The notes under the pieces: generated by a model
The model's input: only the letters and a program-made list of their open reading frames with translations
Database searches by the model: none
Told to the model about the DNA's origin: nothing
Source: DATCMA01 sp036563645
GTDB lineage: Bacteria; Actinomycetota; Actinomycetes; Mycobacteriales; Micromonosporaceae
Assembly: GCA_036563645.1 (NCBI GenBank)
Contig: DATCMA010000016.1
Coordinates: 1 to 60,541, forward strand
DNA length: 60,541 bases
Direction: 5' to 3'
Made by a program: the position numbers and the translations under genes
Shown here: in pieces, positions 24,905 to 32,707 of the stretch
Position numbering within the stretch: the first letter of the stretch is position 1
Layout of the letters: each line of letters opens with the position of its first letter

Positions 24905-26739
24905 TCGCGCACCCGCCACACCCAGGCGTCCGCGATCCGCGTCCCCGGGCCGAGGAGCGCGTCCATGAGGACCCGCAGGTTGTCCTCGTAGGGAGTGCCG
25001 TCGACGAGGACGAAGCAGGAGGCGCCCCAGAAGGCGATGTCCTCCTGGGCCTGCCGCCGCTCGACGTCGCTCACCGTGCGGGTACCGCCGGTCGCGACGT
25101 CGTGGATGAGCAGCGAGGTGGGGCGTTTGTAGGTTCCCATCGACGCCCGTCCGCCGGGCCGGTACGGGCCGATGAAGAACCCTTCGGGGAGCGCGAACTC
25201 GGCGTGCGCCGCCGTCGCCCAGCGCATCGCCCACGGATCTTTCGGCGTGGGCGGCGGTACGGGGACGAGCACGCCGCCGGGCGGGACGCAGGAGCGCCAG
25301 TGACCGCCCGTGATGAACGTCGGCAGGGGTGGCCGCGCCTCGGTCGGCAGGGGCATGGGCAGGGCCGGCACGAGCGCGACGGCGACCGCCACGGGCGCCA
25401 GGATCCGGGCGGGGCGCCAGCGCAGCCGGGAGGCTCGGTCGAGCGCGAGCGCCAGGATCGTCGCGATGAGGGGAATGACCGCGAGCGCGAACCGCATCGG
25501 CAACGCGCTCTCCACCACCGGCAGCCCGACGAGGAGCTCGTACGGTCCCGGGATGGCGGTCCGCTCGCCGTTGATCACGATTCGGGGCCCCAAGCTGAGC
25601 GTGGCCATGACCAGCGCGGCGACCGCGCAGGCGATGGCGAGCAGGTGACGCCACAGCCAGATCACCGCGGCGACCGTCACCACCACCAGGGGCCAGCCGA
25701 GGAAGGTGTTGTACTCCGCGGGGCCAGTGCTCAGGGCAGCCGACGCCTCGCTGCCGGCGAGGGAGAGCGGGGAGAAGGCGACCCAACTCGCGAGGTCGGC
25801 GGAGAAGTAGTACGGGCTGAAGACCCCGTTCGGCACGCTCTGGGGACCGGTGAACTGGAACCACAACGGGTACGCCAGCAGCGCGCTCGCCACCGCGACC
25901 GCGATGAGCATCGACACGGCGAAGCCGGGCAGTACCCGCCGGGCGTAGGACGGTCGGGCCAGGGCGTACGCCACGGTCATCACCGCCAGTGTGAGGGCGG
26001 TGAGGAAGAGGACTTCCTCCCCGATGAAGACCTGGACAGCGACGGTGACGGCGAGCGCCACCCCGGAGGTGACCAACCGGCGCCAGTCCGGTCCGCGTGC
26101 CCCGGGCCGGCTCGCCGGGTCGGCGGCGCGTGCCATGCGGACGACCAGCCAGACGATGACCGGCACGAGCCAGAGCGCGGTCATGTGGAGGTGGCTGTTG
26201 CTCTGGGAGACCATGCCGGGGGCGAAGCCGCAGAAGCCGCCGCCGACCGCGGCCGCCAGACGGCGGACCCCGAGGACGCGGACGAAGAGCAGGTACCAGG
26301 CGATCGCGGTGGCCGCGAGGTGACCGGTGACCACCAGGGCGAAGCTCACCGGCGCTCCGAACAGCACCGAGACCGGGGCGAGGAGGAAGCCCAGGGCGAT
26401 GACCGTCGTGTTGGCCATCAAATTGACGCCGTCGGGTGCGTTCAAGCGGTCGCTGAGCAAGGCAAAATCGCCGAAGAGCACCCGGCTGTCGTAGGCGAGG
26501 AACCACTCGTACAACGTCTGGTCTTCGGGGTTGAGCGCCAGCACGCGGGAGGTGGGGTCAGGCCACAGCCCGTGGGTGACCCATCCGGCGGCAGCGGTGA
26601 AGATAAAGAAGATGACGAGATCTGGGACGTGGGCGCGGAGAGCGGTGCGAGCCCGACTGAGCCAGGTGGGTCGGGGCGCGGTGTCACCGGTTCGCGTGGC
26701 TTTCTCAGCGTCCTGTGGCGCCAGAGCGGCCCTGCTCAC
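24901..26739 (-). CDS. Large integral membrane protein, possible GT-C type
   Basis: 612 aa with about 11 membrane segments (for example PDLVIFFIFTAAAGWVTHGL, TTVIALGFLLAPVSVLFGAP and ALWLVPVIVWLVV). After the first segment is an extracytoplasmic loop with NPEDQTLYEWFLAYDS; an acidic residue there is typical of GT-C glycosyltransferases, which use polyprenyl-linked sugars. The last 110 residues form a soluble domain (GGHWRSCVPPGGVLVPVPPP). Glycosyl transfer is an inference; no firm family was recognised. ATG start at 26739. The gene overlaps the NADH dehydrogenase gene by the four bases CTAG, so neither mRNA can end before entering the other gene. Confidence 0.75.
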   Translation of the reverse strand: MSRAALAPQDAEKATRTGDTAPRPTWLSRARTALRAHVPDLVIFFIFTAAAGWVTHGLWPDPTSRVLALNPEDQTLYEWFLAYDSRVLFGDFALLSDRLNAPDGVNLMANTTVIALGFLLAPVSVLFGAPVSFALVVTGHLAATAIAWYLLFVRVLGVRRLAAAVGGGFCGFAPGMVSQSNSHLHMTALWLVPVIVWLVVRMARAADPASRPGARGPDWRRLVTSGVALAVTVAVQVFIGEEVLFLTALTLAVMTVAYALARPSYARRVLPGFAVSMLIAVAVASALLAYPLWFQFTGPQSVPNGVFSPYYFSADLASWVAFSPLSLAGSEASAALSTGPAEYNTFLGWPLVVVTVAAVIWLWRHLLAIACAVAALVMATLSLGPRIVINGERTAIPGPYELLVGLPVVESALPMRFALAVIPLIATILALALDRASRLRWRPARILAPVAVAVALVPALPMPLPTEARPPLPTFITGGHWRSCVPPGGVLVPVPPPTPKDPWAMRWATAAHAEFALPEGFFIGPYRPGGRASMGTYKRPTSLLIHDVATGGTRTVSDVERRQAQEDIAFWGASCFVLVDGTPYEDNLRVLMDALLGPGTRIADAWVWRVRD

Positions 26740-26864
26740 GGATGACGACCCTAGTCGGCATGCCCCGACATAGTGGGCCGAGTGGACGTTGAGCCGCTAC
26801 GGTGACATTCTGCGGTTGCATCCACGATTCCGGCCCCGTGCCGGTGTCGTCGGGCGATCGTTAA

Positions 26865-26945
26865 GCCCGGGTGGTGGAACGGCAGACACGGCCGCCTTAA
26901 AAGCGGCTGCCGAAAGGCGTGCGGGTTCGAGACCCGCCCCGGGCA
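26865..26945 (+). tRNA. tRNA-Leu (anticodon UAA), bldA type
   Basis: 81 nt ending at the discriminator base; CCA is not encoded. The acceptor stem GCCCGGG (26865-26871) pairs with CCCGGGC (26938-26944). The anticodon stem is 26891-26895 / 26903-26907 and the loop CTTAAAA gives anticodon TAA (26898-26900), reading UUA. A variable arm (GCC-gaaa-GGC) and a T arm GCGGG-TTCGAGA-CCCGC confirm class II tRNA-Leu. In Streptomyces the tRNA with this anticodon is BldA. TTA codons occur in at least five genes of this window. Confidence 0.95.
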
Positions 26946-27051
26946 CTACAGACCATGCCTAGAGGGGGCCGTGATCTCCACAACGTCGATGACGACGACT
27001 ACCCTTGACATGCGCGCCTGTTCGTGCACGAGCCCGTAGGGAGGCCCAGAC

Positions 27052-27903
27052 GTGAAGACTTCTAACCCGGTGCTGATCCGGCTCGGTCAGGCAGCCGAGC
27101 GGGAGCGGGCTGCCGGGTACGCGCCGGGCGGGCCGTACGGTCAGCCTGGTTACCCGCCGCCGGGGTATCCGCCGCAGGGTTTCGGACCGGCGTACCCGTC
27201 AGCTGGAACGTACGCGCCGGCACCTACGGTCGCCGCGCCGATGACGATCGACGACGTCGTCGTCAAGACCGTGATTCTGCTCGCCGTGACCGGTCTGTCG
27301 GCGGTCGCGGCGTGGAACCTGGTGCCGGACTCGCTGCTCGGCCTGGCCTGGATCGGGTCCGCCATGGTCGGACTCGTCCTCGGGCTGATCATCTCGTTCT
27401 CTCGCGTGGCTAACCCCGCGCTCGTCGTCGCCTACGCGGTGGCGGAGGGCGCCTTCGTCGGGTTGGTCAGCAAGGTTTTCCAGGAGATCGCGGGCTATCG
27501 GGGCATCGTCCTCCAGGCCGTGATCGCCACCTTCGGGGTCTTCTTCCTCATGGCCATGCTCTACAAGGCCAGGGTGATTCGGGCGACCCCGAAGTTCGTG
27601 CGCGGCATGATCGCGGCGATGGTCGGCGTCTTCGCCGTCATGCTGATCAACCTGGTGCTCGCGCTCTTCGGGGTGGAGACCGGTCTGCGCAGCAACGGCG
27701 CGCTCGGCATCCTGTTCAGCTTGGTCTGCATCGTCCTCGCGTCCCTCAGCTTCGTGCTCAGCTTCCACGAGGTCGAGGAGAGCGTGCGCATGGGGCTGCC
27801 CCAGCGCTACGCCTGGACCGCGGCGTTCGGCATCCTGGTCAGCTTGATCTGGCTGTACGTGGAGTTCCTGCGCCTGCTGAGCTACTTCCAGGGCGACGAG
27901 TGA
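27052..27903 (+). CDS. Bax inhibitor-1 / YccA family membrane protein
   Basis: 283 aa. Residues 1-65 are a cytoplasmic Pro/Gly/Tyr-rich tail (GGPYGQPGYPPPGYPPQ). Seven membrane segments follow from about residue 75 (for example LVPDSLLGLAWIGSAMVGLV, ALVVAYAVAEGAFVGLV, LGILFSLVCIVLASLSFVLS). Family members are thought to act as ion or calcium leak channels or FtsH modulators; the role in actinobacteria is not established. GTG start with GGGAGG 6 nt upstream. It follows the tRNA-Leu gene by 106 nt and ends with a strong terminator. Confidence 0.9.
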   Translation: MKTSNPVLIRLGQAAERERAAGYAPGGPYGQPGYPPPGYPPQGFGPAYPSAGTYAPAPTVAAPMTIDDVVVKTVILLAVTGLSAVAAWNLVPDSLLGLAWIGSAMVGLVLGLIISFSRVANPALVVAYAVAEGAFVGLVSKVFQEIAGYRGIVLQAVIATFGVFFLMAMLYKARVIRATPKFVRGMIAAMVGVFAVMLINLVLALFGVETGLRSNGALGILFSLVCIVLASLSFVLSFHEVEESVRMGLPQRYAWTAAFGILVSLIWLYVEFLRLLSYFQGDE

Positions 27904-27919
27904 CCTAACGGCGTGCGGA

Positions 27920-27950
27920 TGATGCCCGTCCCCCGCCGGGGACGGGCATC
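27920..27950 (+). terminator. Terminator after the Bax-inhibitor-1 family gene
   Basis: A perfect 14-bp stem, TGATGCCCGTCCCC (27920-27933) with GGGGACGGGCATCA (27937-27950), 3-nt loop, 17 nt after the stop codon. A weak T-containing tail (CTGTTGTG) follows. Confidence 0.8.
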
Positions 27951-28018
27951 ACTGTTGTGCGCGCCGGCGTGCGCGTCCGGCGGGTCGAGGGGCCGCGACC
28001 GGTGGAAGAGGGAGCGCA

Positions 28019-28414
28019 GTGGGCCAATCGTCAGATCCAGGTGGGAGATCGCCGGGCATGGGTGTCGACAACGCCAGCCCGCACCCGAGCGGCGCGAGCG
28101 CCGCGGCGCTCGCGCAGGAGGTCGAGCGTTTCGTCCGCCAGGTCGGCCATTGGACGCCGGCGCGCTGGAGCGCCCCGGCCGGCGGCGGGGGTGGCACCCG
28201 TGCCGAGCTCGTCCACGCCCTCGTCCAGCGGATCGCCGATCGGGCGGCGGACGCCGAGGGAGAGCCGCGGCGTCGGGTTCCCCGGCTCGACAATGACCTT
28301 GTCCTGCCCGATCAGTTGCGGGTCGTCGTCGCCGATTTGGTGGCCGCTCACCCGTCGGAGCAGGTGCTTGCGGAGACCACCGCTGACGTCAACGCCACGC
28401 GTCGCGCTCTCTAG
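28019..28414 (+). CDS. Hypothetical protein, actinobacterial
   Basis: 131 aa. Residues 1-30 are Gly/Ser/Pro-rich and probably disordered; the core (about 30-131) is helical: AALAQEVERFVRQVGHWTPARW, then a Gly linker, ELVHALVQRIADRAADAEG, and RRVPRLDNDLVLPDQLRVVVADLV. The phrase RLDNDLVLPDQLRV recalls small conserved actinobacterial proteins I have seen without a function. GTG start with GGGAG upstream; ATG at 28058 is an alternative. It converges on the SGNH hydrolase gene with a 48-nt gap containing the palindrome GCCGCGCGCGGC. Confidence 0.7.
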   Translation: MGQSSDPGGRSPGMGVDNASPHPSGASAAALAQEVERFVRQVGHWTPARWSAPAGGGGGTRAELVHALVQRIADRAADAEGEPRRRVPRLDNDLVLPDQLRVVVADLVAAHPSEQVLAETTADVNATRRAL

Positions 28415-28462
28415 CGCGGAACAGGAGGTCGTGACGGAAGCCGCGCGCGGCGGCTGGCCCTC

Positions 28463-29242
28463 CTACCGGTGGGCGGTGGCGGCAGCCGCGGCCACCGCCG
28501 GGAGCAGCGCGTGAGCCCACACGCGATAGCCATCCGCTGAGGGATGGAAGCCGTCGAAGCAGAAGGTGTTGGGATCAGCGCGGAACACTGCTCCGGTCTC
28601 GGCGGCGAGATCCACGACTGTGCCACCCGCCTCTTCGACCGCGCGCGCCTGAGCCCGGGCGGTCCACCGCCCGAGCACGCCGATGAGCTGGCGCAAGGGC
28701 TGCGCGATGGCCCGCACCGCCCCGAGGTCGGGGCAGGTGCCGACCACGACCTGCACGCCCGCCTCGCGCAGCCGGCGTACGGCGGCACCGAGGTGGGCCG
28801 CCGTCTCGGCTGGTCTGCGCAGGCTGGTGACGTCGTGCGTGCCGATGAGGATCACCGCGACGTCCGGGCGCTCACCCACCAAAGCCCGGGCGACTTGCGT
28901 GGAGAGGTCGGCGCAGCGGGATCCGACGACACCGACACTCGACAAGTGCACTTGTGGGGAATCTGGACCTTGGTTGGCGAGCAGCTCCGCGAGCTGCCCG
29001 CCGACCGTGTCACTCCACCGGTCGACACCGACGCCCAGTGACGAGGAGTCGCCGAGGAGGACGAGACGCAACGGTGGGGCGTTGTCCGGCCCCACGGTGG
29101 CGCGCAACCCCAGATCAAAGCGGGGCTCCGCGTACCGGCGCCGACGAGCCACCGCTGCCTCCACCGCCAGCAGCGCGGCACCACCGACCGCGCCGGCGAG
29201 CAGTGTCATCGCGGCGGCGCGGGCGACCGGAACAACCTTCAT
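28463..29242 (-). CDS. SGNH/GDSL hydrolase (second of a tandem pair)
   Basis: 259 aa. Block I LLGDSSSLGVGV gives the nucleophile Ser66; block III is IGTHDVT (His replaces the usual Asn of GxND); block V FDGFHPSADGY has the catalytic Asp and His. The N-terminus (MKVVPVARAAAMTLLAGAVG) is a membrane anchor or signal peptide, so it acts at or outside the membrane. Probable esterase or acyl hydrolase; substrate unknown. Its ATG overlaps the stop of the upstream paralogue (ATGA, 29239-29242). GDSL genes near cbs also occur in mycobacteria (Rv1075c, from memory). Confidence 0.86.
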   Translation of the reverse strand: MKVVPVARAAAMTLLAGAVGGAALLAVEAAVARRRRYAEPRFDLGLRATVGPDNAPPLRLVLLGDSSSLGVGVDRWSDTVGGQLAELLANQGPDSPQVHLSSVGVVGSRCADLSTQVARALVGERPDVAVILIGTHDVTSLRRPAETAAHLGAAVRRLREAGVQVVVGTCPDLGAVRAIAQPLRQLIGVLGRWTARAQARAVEEAGGTVVDLAAETGAVFRADPNTFCFDGFHPSADGYRVWAHALLPAVAAAAATAHR

Positions 29243-30327
29243 GCGCTCTCCCGTGCGCTCGCCAGCCTACCCGCCGGCGTCGATTCCCGCTGCACACTGC
29301 GTACCCCACCGAGAAGCCGGCCGAGCGCGCCACCGGGAAGCAGCGGTGGCCGGTGCCGGCGAAGGCGCACCCACCGACCCGCCGGGCCGTGTTCGCGGCC
29401 GGCGACGCGCGCCCCGCTGAGCGACGTACCCGCCCGGCGCGCCGCCACTCGGGCCGCCTGCGGGAGCGCCCGCACCTCGCCACCCGGCTTGGCCGGCACT
29501 GCGCCCCGTTCGCGTTCGGTGAGCACGGCGATGACGGTCGGCAGCATGGCGGCAACCGCGATGGCGTACCCCTCTGCGGACGGGTGGAAGCGGTCCCAGG
29601 AGAACAGGCGGGCCGGCTCGGCGGCGAAACGTGGGCCGAGCAGGTCGCCGAGGGAGACCGTGTGTCCGCCCGCCTCGATGACGGCCACGGTTTGCGCGGC
29701 GGCGAGCTGCCGGCTGCGCCGGCGGGCCAGCCACCGCAGCGGCGGCTTGATGGGCCGGATCGCGCCCAGGTCAGGGCAGGTGCCGACGACCACCTCGACG
29801 CCAGCGGCGCGCAGCTTCCGGACGGCGTCGGCGAGGTAGCCCACGGCGACGTCGATGGGGGTGCGGTTGGTGACGTCGTTTGCGCCGATCAATATCACGG
29901 CGATGTCGGGCTTGTGCTCCAGCGCCGCCTCAACCTGGAACGGGAGGCCGGACGAGAGTGCACCCACGACAGCGAATCGATGCAGTCGGACCGGCCGGTG
30001 CAACCGCCGGGAGATCGCGGTGGCGAGCAGCGCGCCCGGCGTTTCGCGCGGCCGGTGAACGCCGTAACCGGCTGCGGTGGAGTCGCCGAGCATGACCAGC
30101 GTGAGGGGAGACCCAGGGAATCGAGCCCCATACAGGCCGTCGCCGCGCGGTGGTGGGGCCTCGGCCGCGGGAATGACCCGCCGGGCGCCTTTCGCCTGGC
30201 TGTACAGCACGGCCGAGATGGTCGCCACGAGCCCCGCGGCGATCCCGCCACCGAGTGCGGCGGCCTTGGCGACGCTGGCTGCGGTCCGCCACCGTGTTGT
30301 CCGACACACCGCAACCGCATCACTCAT
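29239..30327 (-). CDS. SGNH/GDSL hydrolase (first of a tandem pair)
   Basis: 362 aa. Signal-anchor at about 20-45 (AALGGGIAAGLVATISAVL), then the SGNH domain: VMLGDSTAAGYGV (Ser83), IGANDVTNRT (block III with Asn intact), and SWDRFHPSAEGY (Asp, His). It shares long stretches with the downstream gene (VVVGTCPDLGA, PLRWL/PLRQL), so the pair arose by duplication. Unlike the paralogue it has a 75-residue basic Arg/Pro/Gly-rich tail. Start: ATG at 30327 with AGGTG upstream; the frame continues to 30381 without a better site. Substrate unknown. Confidence 0.84.
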   Translation of the reverse strand: MSDAVAVCRTTRWRTAASVAKAAALGGGIAAGLVATISAVLYSQAKGARRVIPAAEAPPPRGDGLYGARFPGSPLTLVMLGDSTAAGYGVHRPRETPGALLATAISRRLHRPVRLHRFAVVGALSSGLPFQVEAALEHKPDIAVILIGANDVTNRTPIDVAVGYLADAVRKLRAAGVEVVVGTCPDLGAIRPIKPPLRWLARRRSRQLAAAQTVAVIEAGGHTVSLGDLLGPRFAAEPARLFSWDRFHPSAEGYAIAVAAMLPTVIAVLTERERGAVPAKPGGEVRALPQAARVAARRAGTSLSGARVAGREHGPAGRWVRLRRHRPPLLPGGALGRLLGGVRSVQRESTPAGRLASARESA

Positions 30328-30494
30328 TGACACGATCACCTGCCATCTCAACTCTTTTCGCGAGGTTAACTCGCGATGCAAGTCACGGTGGGCATGGACA
30401 CCGTGGGCGATGCGACTGCTCCAACCGGTTACGTTGGAGTCAATGAATGCCGCTGCCCGGGGCGTGGCGATCCGGGGTGGAGGAGGTACCGGCG

Positions 30495-30851
30495 ATGGCC
30501 AAGACGTTGCGGCGGGCGGGGGCGTTCGCCGCGTTGGGGCGGGCGCTCGTGCTCGGGGCCCGGGGTGGCCCTCCGTTGAGCCGCCGACTCGCCGCGTTGC
30601 CGCGGATGATTGTCGCGAGCGTGCGGGGCGAGTATGACGGCCGCCTGCGGCTTGCGCTCATGGCGCTCGCCCTGGCATACGTGCTCTCCCCCGTGGACGC
30701 GGTACCGGAGATAGCCCTGTTTCTCCTCGGCCTGATTGACGACGGGTTGATCATCACGTGGCTCGCCGGCAGCATCCTCGCCGAGACCGAGAGGTTTCTG
30801 GCCTGGGAAGCCGAGCGGGCGCGGGTTATCGCGGGTGAGGTGCTGTCCTAA
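30495..30851 (+). CDS. DUF1232 (YkvA-like) membrane protein
   Basis: 118 aa. The hallmark DUF1232 core is LALMALALAYVLSPVDAVPEIALFLLGLIDDG (read as two parts), giving two short membrane-associated helices with SPVDAVPE and DD. Function of the family is not established. ATG at 30495 has a near-perfect site, GGAGGAGGT 7 nt upstream; the frame opens earlier at 30447. It precedes cystathionine beta-synthase by 90 nt on the same strand. Confidence 0.88.
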   Translation: MAKTLRRAGAFAALGRALVLGARGGPPLSRRLAALPRMIVASVRGEYDGRLRLALMALALAYVLSPVDAVPEIALFLLGLIDDGLIITWLAGSILAETERFLAWEAERARVIAGEVLS

Positions 30852-30941
30852 CGGCTGATTCGTCGTCCGTCGCGGCGCGTCTCGGGGTGGCGGTGCCGGT
30901 CCGTCGGCCACGCTGGTCGACGCGAGGGAGGGGGCACCGAG

Positions 30942-32330
30942 GTGCAGTACTACGACAGTGTCGTCGAGCTCATCGGCAACACGCCACTGGTCCGGCTGCG
31001 GCGGGTGACGTCCGGGATTCCCGCCACGGTGCTGGCGAAGGTCGAGTACCTCAATCCGGGCGGCTCCGTGAAAGACCGCATCGCGCTGCGCATGGTCGAA
31101 GAGGCCGAGCGCAGCGGGGCACTGCGGCCCGGTGGGACGATCGTCGAGCCGACCAGCGGCAACACCGGGGTTGGGCTGGCGCTCGTGGCGCAACTCAAGG
31201 GCTACCGCTGCGTGTTCGTCTGCCCGGATAAGGTGAGCGAGGACAAGCTCAACGTGCTGCGGGCGTACGGCGCGGAGGTGGTGGTGTGCCCGACCGCGGT
31301 GCCACCGGATGACCCGCGGTCCTACTACAGCGTCTCCGACCGGCTGGCCCGCGAGATCCCCGGCGCCTGGAAACCCGACCAGTACTCCAACCCGGCGAAC
31401 CCCCGGTCCCACTACGAGACCACGGGCCCGGAGATTTGGCAGCAGACCGCGGGCCGTGTCACGCACTTCGTCGCGGGGATCGGCACGGGCGGCACGATCT
31501 CCGGCGCGGGCCGCTACCTCAAAGAGGTGTCGCACGGGCGTGTCCGGGTCATCGGCGCCGATCCGGAAGGCTCGGTCTACTCGGGGGGCACCGGGCGTCC
31601 GTACCTCGTCGAAGGAGTGGGGGAGGACTTCTGGCCGGCGAACTACGATCCGCAGATTTGCGACGAGATTGTGACGGTCTCCGATAAGACCTCTTTCGAG
31701 ATGACCCGGCGGCTCGCGCGGGAGGAAGGGCTGCTCGTCGGGGGCTCCTGCGGAATGGCGGTGGCGGCCGCGCTCGAAGTGGGCCGGCGGGCGCAGCCCG
31801 ATGACGTGATCGTGGTGGTGCTGCCGGACGGCGGTCGCGGATATCTATCCAAGATTTTCAACGACTCGTGGATGGCTCACTACGGCTTCCTCAACGCCAG
31901 CGGCAGCGAGCCGACCGTGGCGGACGTGCTCGCCACCAAGTCAGGTGGTCTGCCGGACCTGGTGCACGTGCACCCCACGGAGACGGTGCGGGACGCGATC
32001 GACTACATGCGGGAGTACGGCGTCTCCCAGCTTCCGGTGCTCAAGGCGGAACCGCCGGTGATGACCGGGGAGGTGGCGGGCTCCATCTCCGAGCGCGCCC
32101 TGCTCGACGCCCTGTTCACGGGCAAGGCTCAGCTCCACGACACGGTCGAGCGGCACATGTCCGACCCCTTGCCGATGATCGGTGGTGGGGAGCCGGTCAG
32201 CGCGGCGGTGGCGTTGCTGGAACGCGCGGACGCGGCGCTGGTGTTGGTGGATGGGAAGCCCCGGGGGGTCATCACCCGGCAGGATCTCCTCGCGCACCTC
32301 GGGGGGCGGACCACCGACCACCGCGAGTAG
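30942..32330 (+). CDS. cbs: Cystathionine beta-synthase with C-terminal CBS domains
   Basis: 462 aa. Condenses serine and homocysteine to cystathionine in reverse transsulfuration, with PLP. PLP lysine K44 in NPGGSVKDRIALR, then PTSGNTGVGLAL, IGTGGTISGAGRYLKE and SGGTGRPYLVEG. Residues about 325-455 are a pair of CBS domains (ATKSGGLPDLVHVHPTETV..., ...RGVITRQDLLAHL), which bind adenosyl ligands in such enzymes. No N-terminal haem domain. GTG start with GGGAGGGGG upstream. metB follows 2.2 kb on; together they could make cysteine from homocysteine. Gene order near mycobacterial Rv1077-Rv1079 agrees, from memory. Confidence 0.93.
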   Translation: MQYYDSVVELIGNTPLVRLRRVTSGIPATVLAKVEYLNPGGSVKDRIALRMVEEAERSGALRPGGTIVEPTSGNTGVGLALVAQLKGYRCVFVCPDKVSEDKLNVLRAYGAEVVVCPTAVPPDDPRSYYSVSDRLAREIPGAWKPDQYSNPANPRSHYETTGPEIWQQTAGRVTHFVAGIGTGGTISGAGRYLKEVSHGRVRVIGADPEGSVYSGGTGRPYLVEGVGEDFWPANYDPQICDEIVTVSDKTSFEMTRRLAREEGLLVGGSCGMAVAAALEVGRRAQPDDVIVVVLPDGGRGYLSKIFNDSWMAHYGFLNASGSEPTVADVLATKSGGLPDLVHVHPTETVRDAIDYMREYGVSQLPVLKAEPPVMTGEVAGSISERALLDALFTGKAQLHDTVERHMSDPLPMIGGGEPVSAAVALLERADAALVLVDGKPRGVITRQDLLAHLGGRTTDHRE

Positions 32331-32608
32331 GCAGTCGGCGTCGCACAACCTGTGCGACCACCGACGGTGCTCGTGGGGTTCACTTGGGGTACGAACGGTT
32401 GACCGGGTATCCGGCTACCGGCTCCTCGCGGTCGGCACGTTGCCCTCTGACGGGCCGGCCGCGCGCGACAACTTCAGACGTCGCCCCCTGCGGTGACCCG
32501 TCGGTGTGCCTCCGCCAGCACCACGGCCGCCGCGTGCCCACCCAGTCAGGTGGCCGGCTGCCTCCGCCGGTCCCACGCCTCCGGCCAGGCGTTTCACGGG
32601 TGGGGTGA

Positions 32609-32670
32609 CGGGCGAGGGTACGTGGCCACTCAGTTTCCCCCGCAGATCCCCGGTCATGTACCCTCGCCCG
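32609..32670. repeat. Perfect 13-bp inverted repeat with 36-nt spacer
   Basis: CGGGCGAGGGTAC (32609-32621) and GTACCCTCGCCCG (32658-32670) are exact reverse complements. The 36-nt spacer starts with the palindrome GTGGCCAC. The long spacer is unusual for an intrinsic terminator. It could be a small structured RNA or a long-loop terminator serving the two converging genes. Confidence 0.6.
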
Positions 32671-32676
32671 ACCATA

Positions 32677-32700
32677 GGGGCGCCGAGGGCGTGGTGCCCC
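32677..32700 (-). terminator. Candidate terminator after rnz
   Basis: GGGGC (32677-32681) pairs with GCCCC (32696-32700), with an internal GCC-gag-GGC stem in the loop; 7 nt past the minus-strand rnz stop codon. No U-tract. Confidence 0.45.
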
Positions 32701-32707
32701 ACACGGC

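Larger units (their letters stand above)
32331..32707. other. Convergent intergenic region between cbs and rnz
   Basis: 377 bp. Frames here are Pro/Arg-rich and not convincing as protein. The left 270 bp show no RNA gene or mobile element that I recognise. The right part holds a perfect 13-bp inverted repeat (32609-32670) and a 5-bp hairpin at 32677-32700. Confidence 0.5.

Noticed and set aside
24301..26745. 814-codon open frame on the plus strand
   Set aside because: It overlaps the NADH dehydrogenase gene out of frame and runs antisense to the membrane protein; extremely Arg/Gly/Asp-rich and without recognisable domain.
27005..27010. Perfect -35 hexamer TTGACA before the Bax-inhibitor gene
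   Set aside because: No acceptable -10 hexamer occurs at 16-19 nt spacing, so I do not call a promoter.
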